DNA from: Breviolum minutum Mf 1.05b.01 | Taxonomy: Eukaryota; Sar; Dinophyceae; Suessiales; Symbiodiniaceae | Reading direction: 5' to 3' | Assembly: GCA_000507305.1 (NCBI GenBank) | Contig: DF241124.1 | Coordinates: 24,550 to 88,549 of the forward strand | DNA length: 64,000 nt | Part shown: positions 33,379-44,492 of the stretch, piece by piece | How the letters are laid out: every line of letters begins with the position of its first letter | How positions within the stretch are numbered: the stretch's first letter is position 1 | Notes under the pieces: generated by a model | Databases searched by the model: none | The model's input: only the letters and a program-made list of their open reading frames with translations | Told to the model about the DNA's origin: nothing | Translations under genes and position numbers: made by a program

Positions 33379-36300
33379 GTCAAAACATTGGAGGCAAATG
33401 AATATGTTGGAGGCTTAGCTCATTTCATCATGGATTTCATTCCACTTCAATCAATCTCTCAAGGGATTCAAGGGATCTTTGGATCAGAATCTCTTGGATC
33501 CAAGTCCAAGGCCTCGGTGTTTTTCTTTGGTTTGGCATTTGCCCTGAATATCGGCCTGAACAATTTCAGTTTATCACTGGTGGCGATCTCGCCACTTGGC
33601 TAAGTGAGGGGGTGCAACTTGGGCACAATGATAGATTGAAAATTTGACCATCCAAAGGGCTGCTGGAATTTCGATGTATGCTCACTACGTGCTTGTTTCG
33701 ATGGTTTTGTCAAATGCGTTGCGTACAGTCCACACAGCAATAAAGCATGAACACAGTGAAAAACATGTCCGCCTTGCCGAGGATTAATATGATCATCAGA
33801 TCATGTTTGCCACTGTCGACAGTTTGGGGGCCTAAAATGACCCACAGATTGCCATTATGATACTGCTCTAAGGTTGGTATCAAGTGATGTACATCAGGGA
33901 AAATGCCAAATGCTTTGTGATGCAAATCGGAATTTCATGATTCACGATATTCTGTGAGTATCATTACTGCTCAAGTTCTCATGGCGAGCTTCGCAAGCCT
34001 CTTGGTGGCCCTGGTCCTTACCACTGGGACGGCCAAAGTGCCGGATGCCACGTGTTTGGTACAAGCAAAGCCTCAGCTGTCAGACAGCAAGATCCAGACA
34101 GTCCAGATAGACCCGGTGCCTGCGCCTGATGGATATGAATTGAAGTGCTCCAAGTGCGTATGTTTAGTCCCATCCTCAACAAGTTGGGGCTTATCAATCA
34201 GCCAATGTGCGAACAATTGTGGAGTAGGGGCTGTAGCAGGCGCTTTTGCATACACCACAGCGACATCGATGTCCGTATGCGGGTGCTGTGGAAACACCCA
34301 AGTCATGGATGAACCCAATGACCCGTACAGTGTCTACGTGCCAAAACGCTAAGCGCGCAAAGCAACCAGAGAGTCACCTTGAGCAATGTTTCAGGGAGAC
34401 AAGCATTGTGACACTTGATGCATGGCATTGAAGGGAAAACATGACCAAAAGCCAGATGCCAAGGCAAAAAAATAAAGAACCAAGAATTTGAATGATTTTG
34501 ACAAGTCTGACTGCATTCCAATCCAAGGTGTTGTGATTTGGAGGAAGCATTGTGAATGCTGTAGGGTGTCAATTCATGTTTGAGGGGGACTTTTGCACCG
34601 CGTCAGGTGAAATATGCCTGATACCCCATTTTTCTCTTCGGCCTTCAGCCATGCCAAGTCTTACTGTGGCCTGTTAGTTGCTGGATTTCTGGATCCGGGA
34701 TGAGCTGCTGCAAGCTGGTGGTGAAAAAAAGGTGAAGTGTAACCAAAATGACATTTCTCCTGTGCAGTTGTGCGCGGCAACTGCAGAGTCCAAGTGTCTA
34801 GACTCTAGACATACACTTTTTGTTGGCAATGGCAGTTTTTGGCAAAAAATCCATGCAACTTCGTCAGCAGGGGAGCCACTTTTCAAAAACCCATAGATCG
34901 CCACTCAATTGAGGCGATCTTGCAAGCTTCTGTGAGTGCTTTTATGGGAAAGCAGCAGCAGGCATTTGAGGAGTGTTTGATGATCGTGGGATTTTGAGGC
35001 CTTGGGACATGGTTTGTTTGTTTGTTTGTTTGTTTGTTTGTTTGTTTGTTTGTTTGTTTCGGCCACGGCTAATAGCCATCCGAGAAGAATGACATGTTTT
35101 TACTTCACCATGCTGCTTGAGATCCGCACCTGGGTAACACAAAAAAAACATATAAACATATGAACATTTACAAAGTCTGTCTACGAAGAATCCCGTGACT
35201 TCAAAACTGGCTATTTTGAGGGTCCCTGCGTCATACTGGTTCAGGGCCCCTTCCATTGGAGGGTCCGATGATTCTTAGGGTATATCAAAACTACTCGTCA
35301 CGAAATTACCAGATGTAAGGCTTTTCCGATGCTGTCGGTATCAACAGTGCTGTTGATTGAAGAAATCCCAAACAACCACCTCGGATGTATAAAACCCTGT
35401 AAATAATGGGGTAACTACCATATCAACTGGTGCAGGATTTCTTCCATCAACAGTATGACCCCACAGCCTTTGAAAAAGACATCTTTCGCATCGATGCCCA
35501 GTCCACCCTTGGGCCAAAGCAGTGGGTCTTGATGTTGGCAGGCATCAGACCTCAGCTTGATGGACGTCGGACTTAAACACACAAACATTATCAGTGTACA
35601 TATGTTATATATTATATATATACACATTCGGCCAGCTTCAAGTTCGGATGCTTGTGTTTCTCAACATGCCGATGCATGGGCCATTTGGGCCCTTGATTTC
35701 ACAGGTGTCTCCTGCGCGGGCATTGCCAGCTATGTCATACTCCCATTTTTCTTGGATGGCAGAAGATGCAGTTTAAAAGGTCAATGAATTGTTGTTCCCA
35801 ACAGTTGAAGTATGCCGATTCTGAACATGATATCTGCAAAATCAACAATTTCCACATGTGAAATGAAATAAATGATAACAAATGAGCACAGAAATCAATA
35901 GAACTGATGTCAAATTTAGTTGCACTCATGTAGGATCATAGATTTCAATGTCATTTCCATGTCAAATTGTTGTGTCTTTGAGGCCAAAAGCCATACCAAT
36001 ACTGAAGAGTCTGCTGCGTTGTCGTCTGGGAGCCAATCGCACAGGGTTTGGGAATCCAGGAGCCCAACTGATGAAAATCGCATTTGGAGCCCGAGGGTAA
36101 CTGACGAACTAAGCTCCTCCAAAATGAGATATTGATGAAACTTTGATGAACCTGGACTAGATGCTGTTGAAAGACTGTTTTGTCGTAATGTTTTGATGCC
36201 CATTTAGGACTATAGGGCTCAATATGCTGTGAGTCCCCTATAAAATAGTCCAGCTATAGCATACAGTTCAGTATAGCAGTAAAGAAACCATAGAAATACC

Positions 36301-38395
36301 AAACTGATGTATGATGTGCCAAATTCGCAGTTTCTGCCGTCTCGTCCTAGTTCATCCTGAGGTTGGGCATTAGCATCACCGTTGCCTCAATTTTTGCTGG
36401 TGCACTGAATATGGTCATGGCCAGTGTGATCAAACTCAATCCGCTTGAAACCCAGGATGTTTCAACAGGCTGACCTTGATAGACATTCGTGAGGCGTTTG
36501 AGAAGCACAGTAAAGATAATGTTTTGTTTACTGATTGTAGGACAATGCCTCAGGCATGTACTGTACATTTTTTGTAGCAATGCGTATTCTTATGACGTTT
36601 ACATGTATTATATATAAATTCATATCTATTCACTTTGCGCTCTGTACATCTTATTTGTATACTTGTACTTACTATGTACCTATGGATTTGAAACACCCTT
36701 GAATACACATGTATTAATTTATATTTGCAGTGTGCATGCATCCAAATCTATGACATTCATCCCTCAGCTCGAGGAACGTGAATTTTTCTCCAATCAACAA
36801 AAACAAGTTATCGTGAGTCCCCTTCTAGTCGGAGAGAAGCCGTTCAAGATGCGAGGTTGGACACGACTTGTTACATGGCTTTGCCAGCAGGGTAGCGTCC
36901 TCAGGGTCTCAAGAGTGGTTGCTCAGTTAGATTGGATGAAGGACCTGGATCATCGCCCTCATCTCAGGATTCTGCTCTTGATTCCGTCACTGGTGTGGCC
37001 TCACCCTGTGAGTCAGTGGTAATGCTGGCATGTAAATTAGCAACGGGAGTTTTCTTTTTCTTTTCCTGTTTTTTGGTTTTGTGCATTTTGTTGGTGAGAA
37101 CTCAACATATATGGTGAAACAGGCCCAGCAAAAACACCAACATTGAAACAAAAACACCCAAACCATCAAGGGTTTTAAACAACTATTTGTGCCAGGCCCA
37201 ATCATGACTCCATGACAGACTGGCAGATCCTGCAGGAGGTCATGTAACTTTGATGACCTTTAAGATCCCTGGGATGATGGATGGTTTCGTCCCTAATTTA
37301 AGTTGGTGAAACTGGGAAGATGATGAGGATGACGGTGTACCCTTGATATGGGTTGTATGGTATTGTATTTGTATTGAATTGAGATCGCACTGAGATAATG
37401 ATGTTCATCCAAATTGGCTAAGACTAAGCTTGCAGTATAGTGATTTTGCACAGATGGGTCTGGCCGCCGGCCCAATGATTGTTTGTCCGACTTGCAATAG
37501 TGGTGCAAATAGTAGGCTATTGGACCACGACAATCTTAAATCACATACCCATAAGTAGTATGTGATTTCAAAATGCGATGTGAGCTCAAAAATGCAGCTG
37601 ATTCACTTAGATCTTATTGTCTTTATAACATCGTATCACCATGTGTTTTTAAGGAATGTGGCTATTGTAAAATGTTTTGCTGCCCTGGATGTTTGGGATA
37701 GTCAAGGGTATTGTTGTTAAAACTCCAAGGTCGAAGAACCCCTCTGTCCTGATTCCTGTGCTGATTTCCGGAGTGCCTTCCGGGGGAAACTTGCAACTGC
37801 GGTTGAAAAGCCCTTTTCTGCAAAGGTTTTGGTGATGAACTTTGGAGCAACCATAGTGGAACTGCGAAAATATGGAAGGTTTTAATCTTAACCTTGAGCA
37901 ATAATAAACAAAACGATCAGGTATACTTTGTATACTTTGATTTCCATGATTTTCCTCGCTGATTTTGAGGTACTCTCATTTTTCTACAACATTTTGCAGT
38001 ACACCATGGCCGGGAGCCAAACAACAGTTGGCTGATGGAGAAAATGCGGTTGGAAAAAAACGTTGGATCTTGAGGTCCACAAGCTTTCGCCCACGCATGC
38101 AACCCTTGCTGGAAACTTCAACAAGGTTCCATGCTGCCCATGGTATTGCATATTCACTCTAGGCTATAAAAAACGATGAGAAACAGTGTCAGAAAGTAGT
38201 GAAAACTACACATGAAACTACACAAAAAAAGCACATCATGTTCCGAGTTTTTGTTGAAATAACGTCTTACAGTTCCCATATCACACGCACAGATCAAACA
38301 CATTTCAACCATGGGGGGTGTTTTGTCTCAGATGTCTCTCTATTTTCAATGGGCAGGCTGCCACCATTGCATTGTCGCTGACTTTGAGCTTGGAG
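33379..38395 (+). CDS. TPT / SLC35-type nucleotide-sugar or phosphate-antiport transporter, partial exon set
   Basis: Exons recognised: from 33379 (FIMDFIPLQSISQG, then FGLAFALNIGLNNFSLSLV, matching the N-SL helix of the family); from 36351 (GISITVASIFAGALNMVMAS, then IKLNPLET, the internal helix and NPLE motif); 37970-38008 (VLSFFYNILQYTM); 38075-38125 (VHKLSPTHATLAGNFNK, the strongly conserved T-AGN-K motif); and 38357-38395 (AATIALSLTLSLE). The last three join with exact phase 0. The first of these introns is only 66 nt and starts GC. The second starts GT. The family moves nucleotide-sugars or phosphorylated C3-C6 compounds across Golgi/ER or plastid envelopes; substrate cannot be told here. 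The N-terminus and the helices between 33600 and 36350 are not located. A further exon may be at 38528-38669 (EPVVHVPMFAWLAQSTP, then GQIFVLAVGVS). The large span for tiny exons is typical of dinoflagellates. Confidence 0.62.
33981..34352 (+). CDS. Small secreted Cys-rich protein (single exon, 123 aa)
   Basis: ATG at 33981 begins a signal peptide (MASFASLLVALVLTTGTA). The mature part has nine Cys, spaced as KCSKCVC, QCANNC and VCGCC, with a SWGLSISQCANNC-GVG-FAY pattern. It ends VYVPKR before TAA. The S-L-C-x3-C ... F-Y ... C-x-C layout resembles WSC/PAN-Apple-type carbohydrate- or protein-binding modules common in dinoflagellate secreted proteins. This is a resemblance, not a proven match. 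It lies on the same strand, inside the span of the TPT-type gene between its recognised exons. It is therefore either a nested gene or evidence that the transporter exons belong to two loci. Upstream codons are open to 33954 but lack an ATG. Confidence 0.6.
   Translation: MASFASLLVALVLTTGTAKVPDATCLVQAKPQLSDSKIQTVQIDPVPAPDGYELKCSKCVCLVPSSTSWGLSISQCANNCGVGAVAGAFAYTTATSMSVCGCCGNTQVMDEPNDPYSVYVPKR
35012..35059. repeat. TTTG tetranucleotide run
   Basis: Twelve perfect TTTG units. Confidence 0.95.
35352..35451 (-). mobile_element. MITE-like element, family 2, copy 2
   Basis: In inverse orientation it matches 18052-18158. One end is GTTGATTGAAGAAATCCC and the other GGTGCAGGATTTCTTCC then ATCAAC, with TATAAAACCCTGTAAAT inside. 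CAACAG flanks both copies on the right side. Confidence 0.75.
35641..35787 (+). CDS. Exon-like segment with a PAQR-reminiscent helix
   Basis: The + frame reads SSDACVSQHADAWAIWALDF, then TGVSCAGIASYVILPFFLDG, and closes at TGA 35787. The spacing H-x-W-x-LD-x-TGV followed by a helix is reminiscent of progestin/adipoQ-receptor (PAQR, hemolysin III-type) membrane proteins. One exon is not enough to assign the family. No partner exons were found. Confidence 0.25.
   Translation, partial: SSDACVSQHADAWAIWALDFTGVSCAGIASYVILPFFLDGRRCSLKGQ
36480..37969 (+). other. Interval between transporter exons
   Basis: A + frame at 36729-37022 (FSNQQKQVIVSPLLVGEKPF, then LRILLLIPSLVWPHPVSQW) has a short hydrophobic end and could hold a transporter exon, but no phase link was found. 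The rest shows no gene. Confidence 0.3.
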
Positions 38396-39097
38396 GTGTT
38401 GGCTAGTAATGTCTATGCTTTAATGAACGACAATCAAAAATGATACCAAGTTGAAATTTATGGGCGCTTGATTGTCATAGGTTGTAGCTTTGCAAAGTTG
38501 GATGTTGTTTTTTTTCCCATTTCTAAGCATTGCATAAACCAATGCATTTACCACGTGAACCAGTTGTCCACGTTCCAATGTTTGCGTGGCTGGCTCAGTC
38601 CACCCCTGCTGGCAAGTACGGCCAAATCTTTGTGCTGGCGGTTGGGGTGTCTTAGTGGATCAAGGCGTCATTTTGGTGGAAATCGTTGTATCAATGCAAA
38701 AAGTCTGGTGAAACGGTGGTAGGTAGATGGTATAGGTAGTATAATTATAATCACCCAATTTATCTAACCAGATATCAGATATATATTGCCTTGTGATCTA
38801 GGGTGTGAAAAAAAACGATGCCTACCACCATTGATCATTGCATCACCTTTTGAGGGATTAGGTTCTCAATGACCTTGGAATCAAAAATTGGTATCTTAAG
38901 GTCCCAATTTGGCACCTTTTTTATTGGCAAAATCGAACTGGGTTTGGTTTTTTGTTTCCCGTTCTTTTCCTTTCCGGTTTCCAAAACCACCAAGCGAAAA
39001 AAGCATCAGCAAAGTCGGTGATTGCTTGCAAACGGGAACTCCCCAAGTTGCTGGGGTAAAAGTCACCTTTTCACGACCAAAAAACTGAGATCTTGGG

Positions 39098-39289
39098 CAA
39101 CATAGCGGCTTTTACCATGTTCAGTATGTCGAAGGCAGGGAGGTGCTGGCAGGAGTTGAACGGTGGAGTTTCAGTGCCATCATTGTCATATGGAAGTCCT
39201 TGGGCCTGGGATCAGATGGCATCTTCCGAAACTTGCTCATGTGGTTGATTTCAAGAGTGAAGGTTGAAGGCAATGATGTCTCCAAGTGA
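39098..39289 (+). CDS. Terminal exon-like segment with a membrane helix, unknown gene
   Basis: The frame begins after an in-frame TGA (39088-39090) and a GAG site, reads SGFYHVQYVEGREVLAGVER, then WSFSAIIVIWKSLGLGSDGI, and ends TGA at 39287-39289. Composition is convincingly coding. It may be a late exon of the transporter or of a following gene. It has no ATG near its start, so it should be an internal or last exon. Confidence 0.35.
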   Translation, partial: QHSGFYHVQYVEGREVLAGVERWSFSAIIVIWKSLGLGSDGIFRNLLMWLISRVKVEGNDVSK

Positions 39290-39521
39290 ATTACTAGATA
39301 GATTTAGGTAGTTTTTCTAGTGGAACCCTTTGTTGCTACTGCATGTTCCATCCGAAGACACCCTGCGCCAGGGCAAGTGAGAGGTCAATCTCAGCTTTGA
39401 TATGTTTGGTTCCTAATCTCGAAAAAAAAAACGTTTCTGAGGTGGCGAAAAAAATGGTGATAATTTCGCTACCTGCACCTTGCTTGGTTTGGGATCCTCA
39501 CAGATTTGGGGGTCTTGATTT

Positions 39522-39809
39522 TTGTTCCGAAGATTCCTCCCAACCACTGATGTCGTTTGCATCCTTGGCACAAAAAATCCTGGGTTTTTGTTGGACACAT
39601 ATGGACAGAAAGCAGGAGCACCGCCAGGGATGCCTTATGGCAAACAGTGGGAGCATTTTTTGAACATCGACAGAGGAGACCATGCACAGACAATTGAAGA
39701 TAAAACAGTTTGGTTGAATTCTCACAAATATGCGCATGCCACCAGTTTCTATCAATCCGTTTGTTGCATTACATCCTTCTGCCGGTGTGGCAATGAGAGT
39801 GTCATTTGA
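39522..39809 (+). CDS. Exon-like open frame, unknown
   Basis: Reads GFLLDTYGQKAGAPPGMPYG, then KQWEHFLNIDRGDHAQTIE. The central 50 codons look coding; the ends do not. A competing + frame overlaps its left half. I do not recognise it. Confidence 0.25.
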   Translation: MFRRFLPTTDVVCILGTKNPGFLLDTYGQKAGAPPGMPYGKQWEHFLNIDRGDHAQTIEDKTVWLNSHKYAHATSFYQSVCCITSFCRCGNESVI

Positions 39810-40452
39810 TCTCATTTGACGTTGCTGAAGAAGCACTGTCAGATACAGCTGGACCAGCCTGTCCCCTCAGCCGCTAGATTTAACCCTAGCTTCAAAAAGT
39901 CTCCTGGGTTGCAGGATCACGCCATGTGTTCAGGAAGACTGACAAAGGTTTAGGACACTAGCCTGACTATAAACAACAAATTTGGCTTCAGACCAACTTG
40001 TGGGTTATCAGTGTGTCCGTGATGGACCAGTTGCATCCATTTTGCCAGACATGTGATTTTGTGTTTGCACCTGGTTTTGAACCAGCGAGGGCTAAGAATC
40101 CTGATGGCAAGCTGATGTAGCAGGTACTCGCATCATTTAGAAAGGGAACTGAAATACAAACATGGTCATATGATCAGATTGGTGAACATGTCATATTGTG
40201 ATATATTGTAATGTTCCACAAGTAGCATCGAGACGTTGACCTTCGGATGTATTACTTGACATGCTCCACATAGCTTCCAGGCTCATCAGCTCAAGAAACT
40301 AAAGTCTAGAAGCCTCGGTGAAAAGCAAAGCAATTGTTTGTCTAGACAATGCAGCTCACGCAAGCGACCCGGGAAAGTCGGTTTGAGACATCATAGGGGG
40401 TTGGTATTGTGAGAAGAACAAAAAGAAAAACAAAAAAAGTCTTTCAGCAACC

Positions 40453-40758
40453 GTGTGGTTCTCCACCAGGAAACCTGCAGAGATTCCCGGTCGAGAACCA
40501 CACTTCTTCATCTGCAGCAAACAGAACCACATCAGGAATCACCTGTCAAATCCTGTCAACATGCAAGAGGTCTTGTCTTGGAGTGAGTTCCACAATTCAG
40601 CCTCTCACTACGAGGAAGCATGGGCTGCATTGCTGAGTTTGACTTTGTCAAGCTTATTGCCTTGCGTTGCGGTTGAGAAAGCGCACCCACGGAAACAAAG
40701 GCGTGCTAGCACTGACAGAACACTGACTCAATATCGTAATGATGCATCGCATAAATGA
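40453..40758 (+). CDS. Exon-like open frame, unknown
   Basis: Encodes REPHFFICSKQNHIRNHL, then SWSEFHNSASHYEEAWAALL, then a basic end (HPRKQRRASTDRTL). Composition suggests coding, but no family or splice partner is recognised. Confidence 0.25.
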   Translation: MWFSTRKPAEIPGREPHFFICSKQNHIRNHLSNPVNMQEVLSWSEFHNSASHYEEAWAALLSLTLSSLLPCVAVEKAHPRKQRRASTDRTLTQYRNDASHK

Positions 40759-42386
40759 TTACTTTGAAGGCTGAAATGGTGAAAGACTTGTTACCACATT
40801 CTACTCCAGCAGTCATTCTAACTAGGAATCACCTCTTGTCAATGGAGGCAGAACCATTCTAACCACAATGAAAGCCAATTTGGTCTCATAGCCCAGACAG
40901 CAAGGCCCCAGCGAAGTTTCATGAAATTGCACAGTTACCAACCATCCAAATATCCAAATAGCACTGTAGTAGCAGTGACGATCCACCTAGCAGACCCTGC
41001 AGGTAGCCATGCCCGCACCGCGGCACAAAGAGCCAGAGATGGCCTCTCTTACCTCCAGCGAGCCAGTCTATCCGGCGGCATCCGGGAGAACAGAGACTGC
41101 GACTGCAGAGCCCTCGCCGGCACCACGGCTGAAGTGTAGCAATGAACAGTGCGAATACTTAGCTTCCCTGGATACGGAGAAGATTCTCAGCTGCAGTGTG
41201 GAATAGGGATGAGATGTTTTGGGATAAAGCGCGTTTTTTGATGTCTTTTTTGTTTCTGTTTGTTTTTTTATCATCGCAGGCAATGATTATGTTATGTTTC
41301 AGAAATAAATCATCCATTCCAAATGTGAAGTGTATCATGGCTTAATTGTAGTGATTTTGGACGTGACTTTTTTTTTGGGCGGGGGCCATGACACCACTTC
41401 CAAACCGCATGTTGTTCAACACCCAGGATGGGCACTTTCTGCTGCAAAAAATGCCACTTGCATTTTTGAAGCTCAATTGCAAGCAGCGTTGGGAAACGAG
41501 AGGTCAGCTCTCTATCTCCAAATTGTCAAGCTCTTTGGATGCTCTTTGGATAATTTAAGATCTCAATATATCTCAATGAAATATAGCAGTCCTGCGTGCT
41601 TATGCATCTTCCACATGTTGCAACGTTCTCTTATCTCTTCATTTTCAACATTCATAACATTCATAGATACAAACATCCTATGCGAATCTTCATCCAAAGT
41701 CGGGTGGGTGACTTTTCCAGCCCTTCTCCCGGGCCCTTTTTTCCCAAGGTGGCGGGGCTCGAAAACTGAAACATGGCGACTTGTGCAAAAGAGAAGTTGC
41801 TCCACCCGAAGTTGTCGAACGAGCTAAAACTGTCGTGGAACCAAAGCAACCAATGGATTCTCAGGTCGAGATTTGCCTCGTTTTTTTTTTTGGAAAAAAA
41901 CACATCCGATGTGTTTTTTTGGACAAAGGGGGGGAAGGTTAAGGACAATCCTAGATTTTTTTTTTCGAAGTTGAAGAAACGTTGGAACAACAAGTCAGAT
42001 TCATGAAAACCTACATAAATTTATTATTGCTACTATATAGACTAATAATGAATGACGATATAGGTTGGTTTATTCATTCATATTTTTCAGGTTCCATGTT
42101 CAAGTCCATTGGATTGTTTTTTAGAGGTAATATGGTGGGCAGAAACGAATTGCTCTGGATGATTGAGGATGTGTGTGCATGTATTACCATAACATTTTTG
42201 GGTGTTGATGGATGGAACATGATGGAACCATGTCGGGTTTGCCACGGTTTGCCAATTTGTTTGTGCACGATTCCTTTCTTCGCACGCAACATGCAAACGT
42301 TTGCATCTAAAACAATGCGTTTTACTTATTTCTTGTTTTTTCCAAACAAGGGACACATGCCAATAGAAGTGGGCAATGTTTTTGCA
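40759..42386. other. Region without a supportable gene
   Basis: Several + frames (40921-41206; 41439-41505, AKNATCIFEAQLQAALGNE) look partly coding but cannot be connected. Long A/T homopolymers lie at 41885-41960. Confidence 0.3.
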
Positions 42387-42635
42387 GAGTTCCATGGCAC
42401 TATGGTCAGCCTCCGGTGTGTGACCCTTGAAACAAAACAGCAGGTGACATATTCATCCAAGCCAGCCAAGAAAAAATGGAATGAACAAAGCAAGGGAAGG
42501 CACAGGGCAACGGGTAATGGAACATTAAAGATCCGCAGTGCATCAGAGCGAAGCAAGTTAATAATCACCATCTCTGATTTTGCTGTAACTTTTATGGTTC
42601 AATTGATTCAACCTGAGATGCCCAACTTATTTTAG
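42387..42635 (+). CDS. Exon-like open frame with basic and hydrophobic parts, unknown
   Basis: After TTTGCAG (ending 42386) the frame reads EFHGTMVSLRCVTLETKQQV, then a basic stretch (SKPAKKKWNEQSKGRHRATG), then a hydrophobic end (ITISDFAVTFMVQLI), to TAG at 42633-42635. The basic part looks coding. The upstream 130 codons of the same open frame look like intron. Confidence 0.3.
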   Translation, partial: EFHGTMVSLRCVTLETKQQVTYSSKPAKKKWNEQSKGRHRATGNGTLKIRSASERSKLIITISDFAVTFMVQLIQPEMPNLF

Positions 42636-43370
42636 TTTTGTTTTGTCATTTTGTTCTTATTTGGCTTCGGAACGGATTCAAACTCCATGAGAGGTATACC
42701 TGGAATGAGCCTGTGGACGAAAAACTGGATGGCATTTGGACTGACCGGTGGGAATGTGAGAAATGGATGGTAAGCAACATTGAGTCCACGGTGAAACCAC
42801 CAACATGTTTTATTCAATTATGCCGAGTCCAAACAGACTCGGCAAAGATGCAGAGATGATTTCTGGAGACTGTGGGGGATTTTTGTTTTTTTTCCTTTGA
42901 GCAACCTCAAAAACCGCCGAAAGAAGAGGGAAACTATATATGGGAGGTTTTCAGATGTCAACAAGTTAGCATAATCTTCAGGAGCGATAGGGTCCACAAG
43001 AAAAAGGGACGTTAGTATGTACCAAATATATGACATATTATATATATATATATCATTATATCGGTGTTGGTTAGTCATACTTATCAGGGTTTCAGAACAG
43101 TACCCAAAACGCTACCTGCTTGTAACATGTCTAGCTGTTGGAAGACTGTCACCCATGCCTGGGTCTGTTTGATACATGACCCTCAATGGGGCCCAACAAC
43201 CCAACCTGAATGGCAAACATCACCAAATTAGCCTAAGACCTAGAGGATGTTGGGGTCCACAATAAGAACACGATACCCCCACCCCAATGACTTGTTGTTA
43301 CAAAAGAGGTTTTCGCCAGCGTTCATTCAGCAATTTATCCCATTGTTTTGTTTCTCTCAGCTGCAGGAAA
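42636..43370. other. Spacer before the small three-exon gene
   Basis: No gene is seen. TA runs lie at 43040-43055. A tyrosine-rich - strand frame at 42818-43078 is a shadow of AT-rich DNA. Confidence 0.35.
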
Positions 43371-44105
43371 ATGACCGAGGAAGATCGTCAACACGCTCTT
43401 CTTCAGCAAAAGGAACAGTTCCATCCCTCAGATCTTGGCTATCATCAAGTTGGACTTGACCATGTCATCATCTACCCTGTGGTATGTATGTATCTGAATA
43501 CTGTATATAAATATATGCATGTTTTGTGATATGACAATGTTATTATTACTATTACTGTATCAAATGCAAGAATGAAAGGTTTCCGAACAATGAAAATGAG
43601 AGCCCAACTAATATGTGCATTATGTATTCAACATATCTTAGTTGATATAGTTGTGCTAGCGCCATACTAGCGCTTAGCTTGTGAAGTTCATCCTGTAGCA
43701 TCAAGGAAGGCTTCAACCCAAGAAGATCTAAACTTCCGTCACTTGAAACCGGTGCAAGTTGGGAATATAAGTTTGTTTATCCATGAAAATGGTGGAAAAT
43801 GTCACTCCTTTTCACCTATTTCCAGCTTTCATGACACAAGCACATCATGGGGTTGTCACTCCTTGTCCTTCCAATGTTTGGATTTGGGCTTGTGAAATCC
43901 CCACAAGGGGAAAGGAAAACATCCAAGGTGAGCTCCAGCTTTTGGGGTTGATTACCCTATGAGCTCGGGATGATTCGTTTGCCTGTTGTCATCTCCGACC
44001 TGTTCCTATGATTCTCAGGATTCTGAAGATGAAACTGACGCTTCGCAATCCTCAAAGGCCTGCCATTTAAACGCAGTCAAACAACGCTTGCTTCTTCTTG
44101 CTTGA
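43371..44105 (+). CDS. Small single-pass membrane protein, 94 aa in three exons
   Basis: Exon 1 (43371-43481) starts with ATG after CTGCAG and encodes MTEEDRQHALLQQKEQFHPS, then DLGYHQVGLDHVIIYPV. Its donor is GTATGT. Exon 2 (43841-43927) encodes HIMGLSLLVLPMFGFGLVKS, then PQGERKTSK, before donor GTGAGC. Exon 3 (44019-44105) follows ATTCTCAG and encodes DSEDETDASQSSKACHLNAV, then KQRLLLLA and TGA. All three join at phase 0. The product has a charged N-terminus, one hydrophobic segment (about residues 31-54) and a Ser/Asp/Glu-rich tail. No family is recognised. The three canonical-looking splice sites and uninterrupted phase make this a credible small gene. An upstream exon cannot be excluded. 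Confidence 0.45.
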
Positions 44106-44360
44106 TCTTGCTTGCGAATGATTTATGCGACACGCACACAATTGGTAATGTTTGTGGGTTTTCGTTCAATGATACCATTCATGATCCATTCATGTATAAA
44201 CCGTATATATATATATATATTTGTCAAGCATATTTACATCATTTCCAGTAGTCCAAGCATCAATGAACACCATGTGTTATCACGATTTTTTTGTCAAAGA
44301 AGATGAACTAGATTTACACTACGCCCGAAATTGGTCAATTTGAGTAGCAACATGCTGAGT

Positions 44361-44492
44361 TTCGAGACATTTTCTGTGGTTGACAGGCAGGAAGAGTCTC
44401 CGATGACTGATGCCAGTTCTTCCAAAACCACGGACAGAGAAGAGAATGGCCGTGACACCATTCGCAGGATTGACAGCTTGGAGAGTTTCTAG
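44361..44492 (+). CDS. Terminal exon-like acidic tail, unknown gene
   Basis: After GCTGAG the frame reads FETFSVVDRQEESPMTDASS, then KTTDREENGRDTIRRIDSLE, and ends SF and TAG. It is hydrophilic and coding-like. It could be an alternative last exon of the small gene just upstream. Confidence 0.35.
   Translation, partial: FETFSVVDRQEESPMTDASSSKTTDREENGRDTIRRIDSLESF

Larger units (their letters stand above)
34353..36350 (+). other. Interval between transporter exons
   Basis: It contains the TTTG run at 35012-35059, a MITE-like element (35352-35451) and one membrane-helix exon candidate (35641-35787). Other open frames (34678-34896, 35920-36135) have no recognisable protein. Confidence 0.35.
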
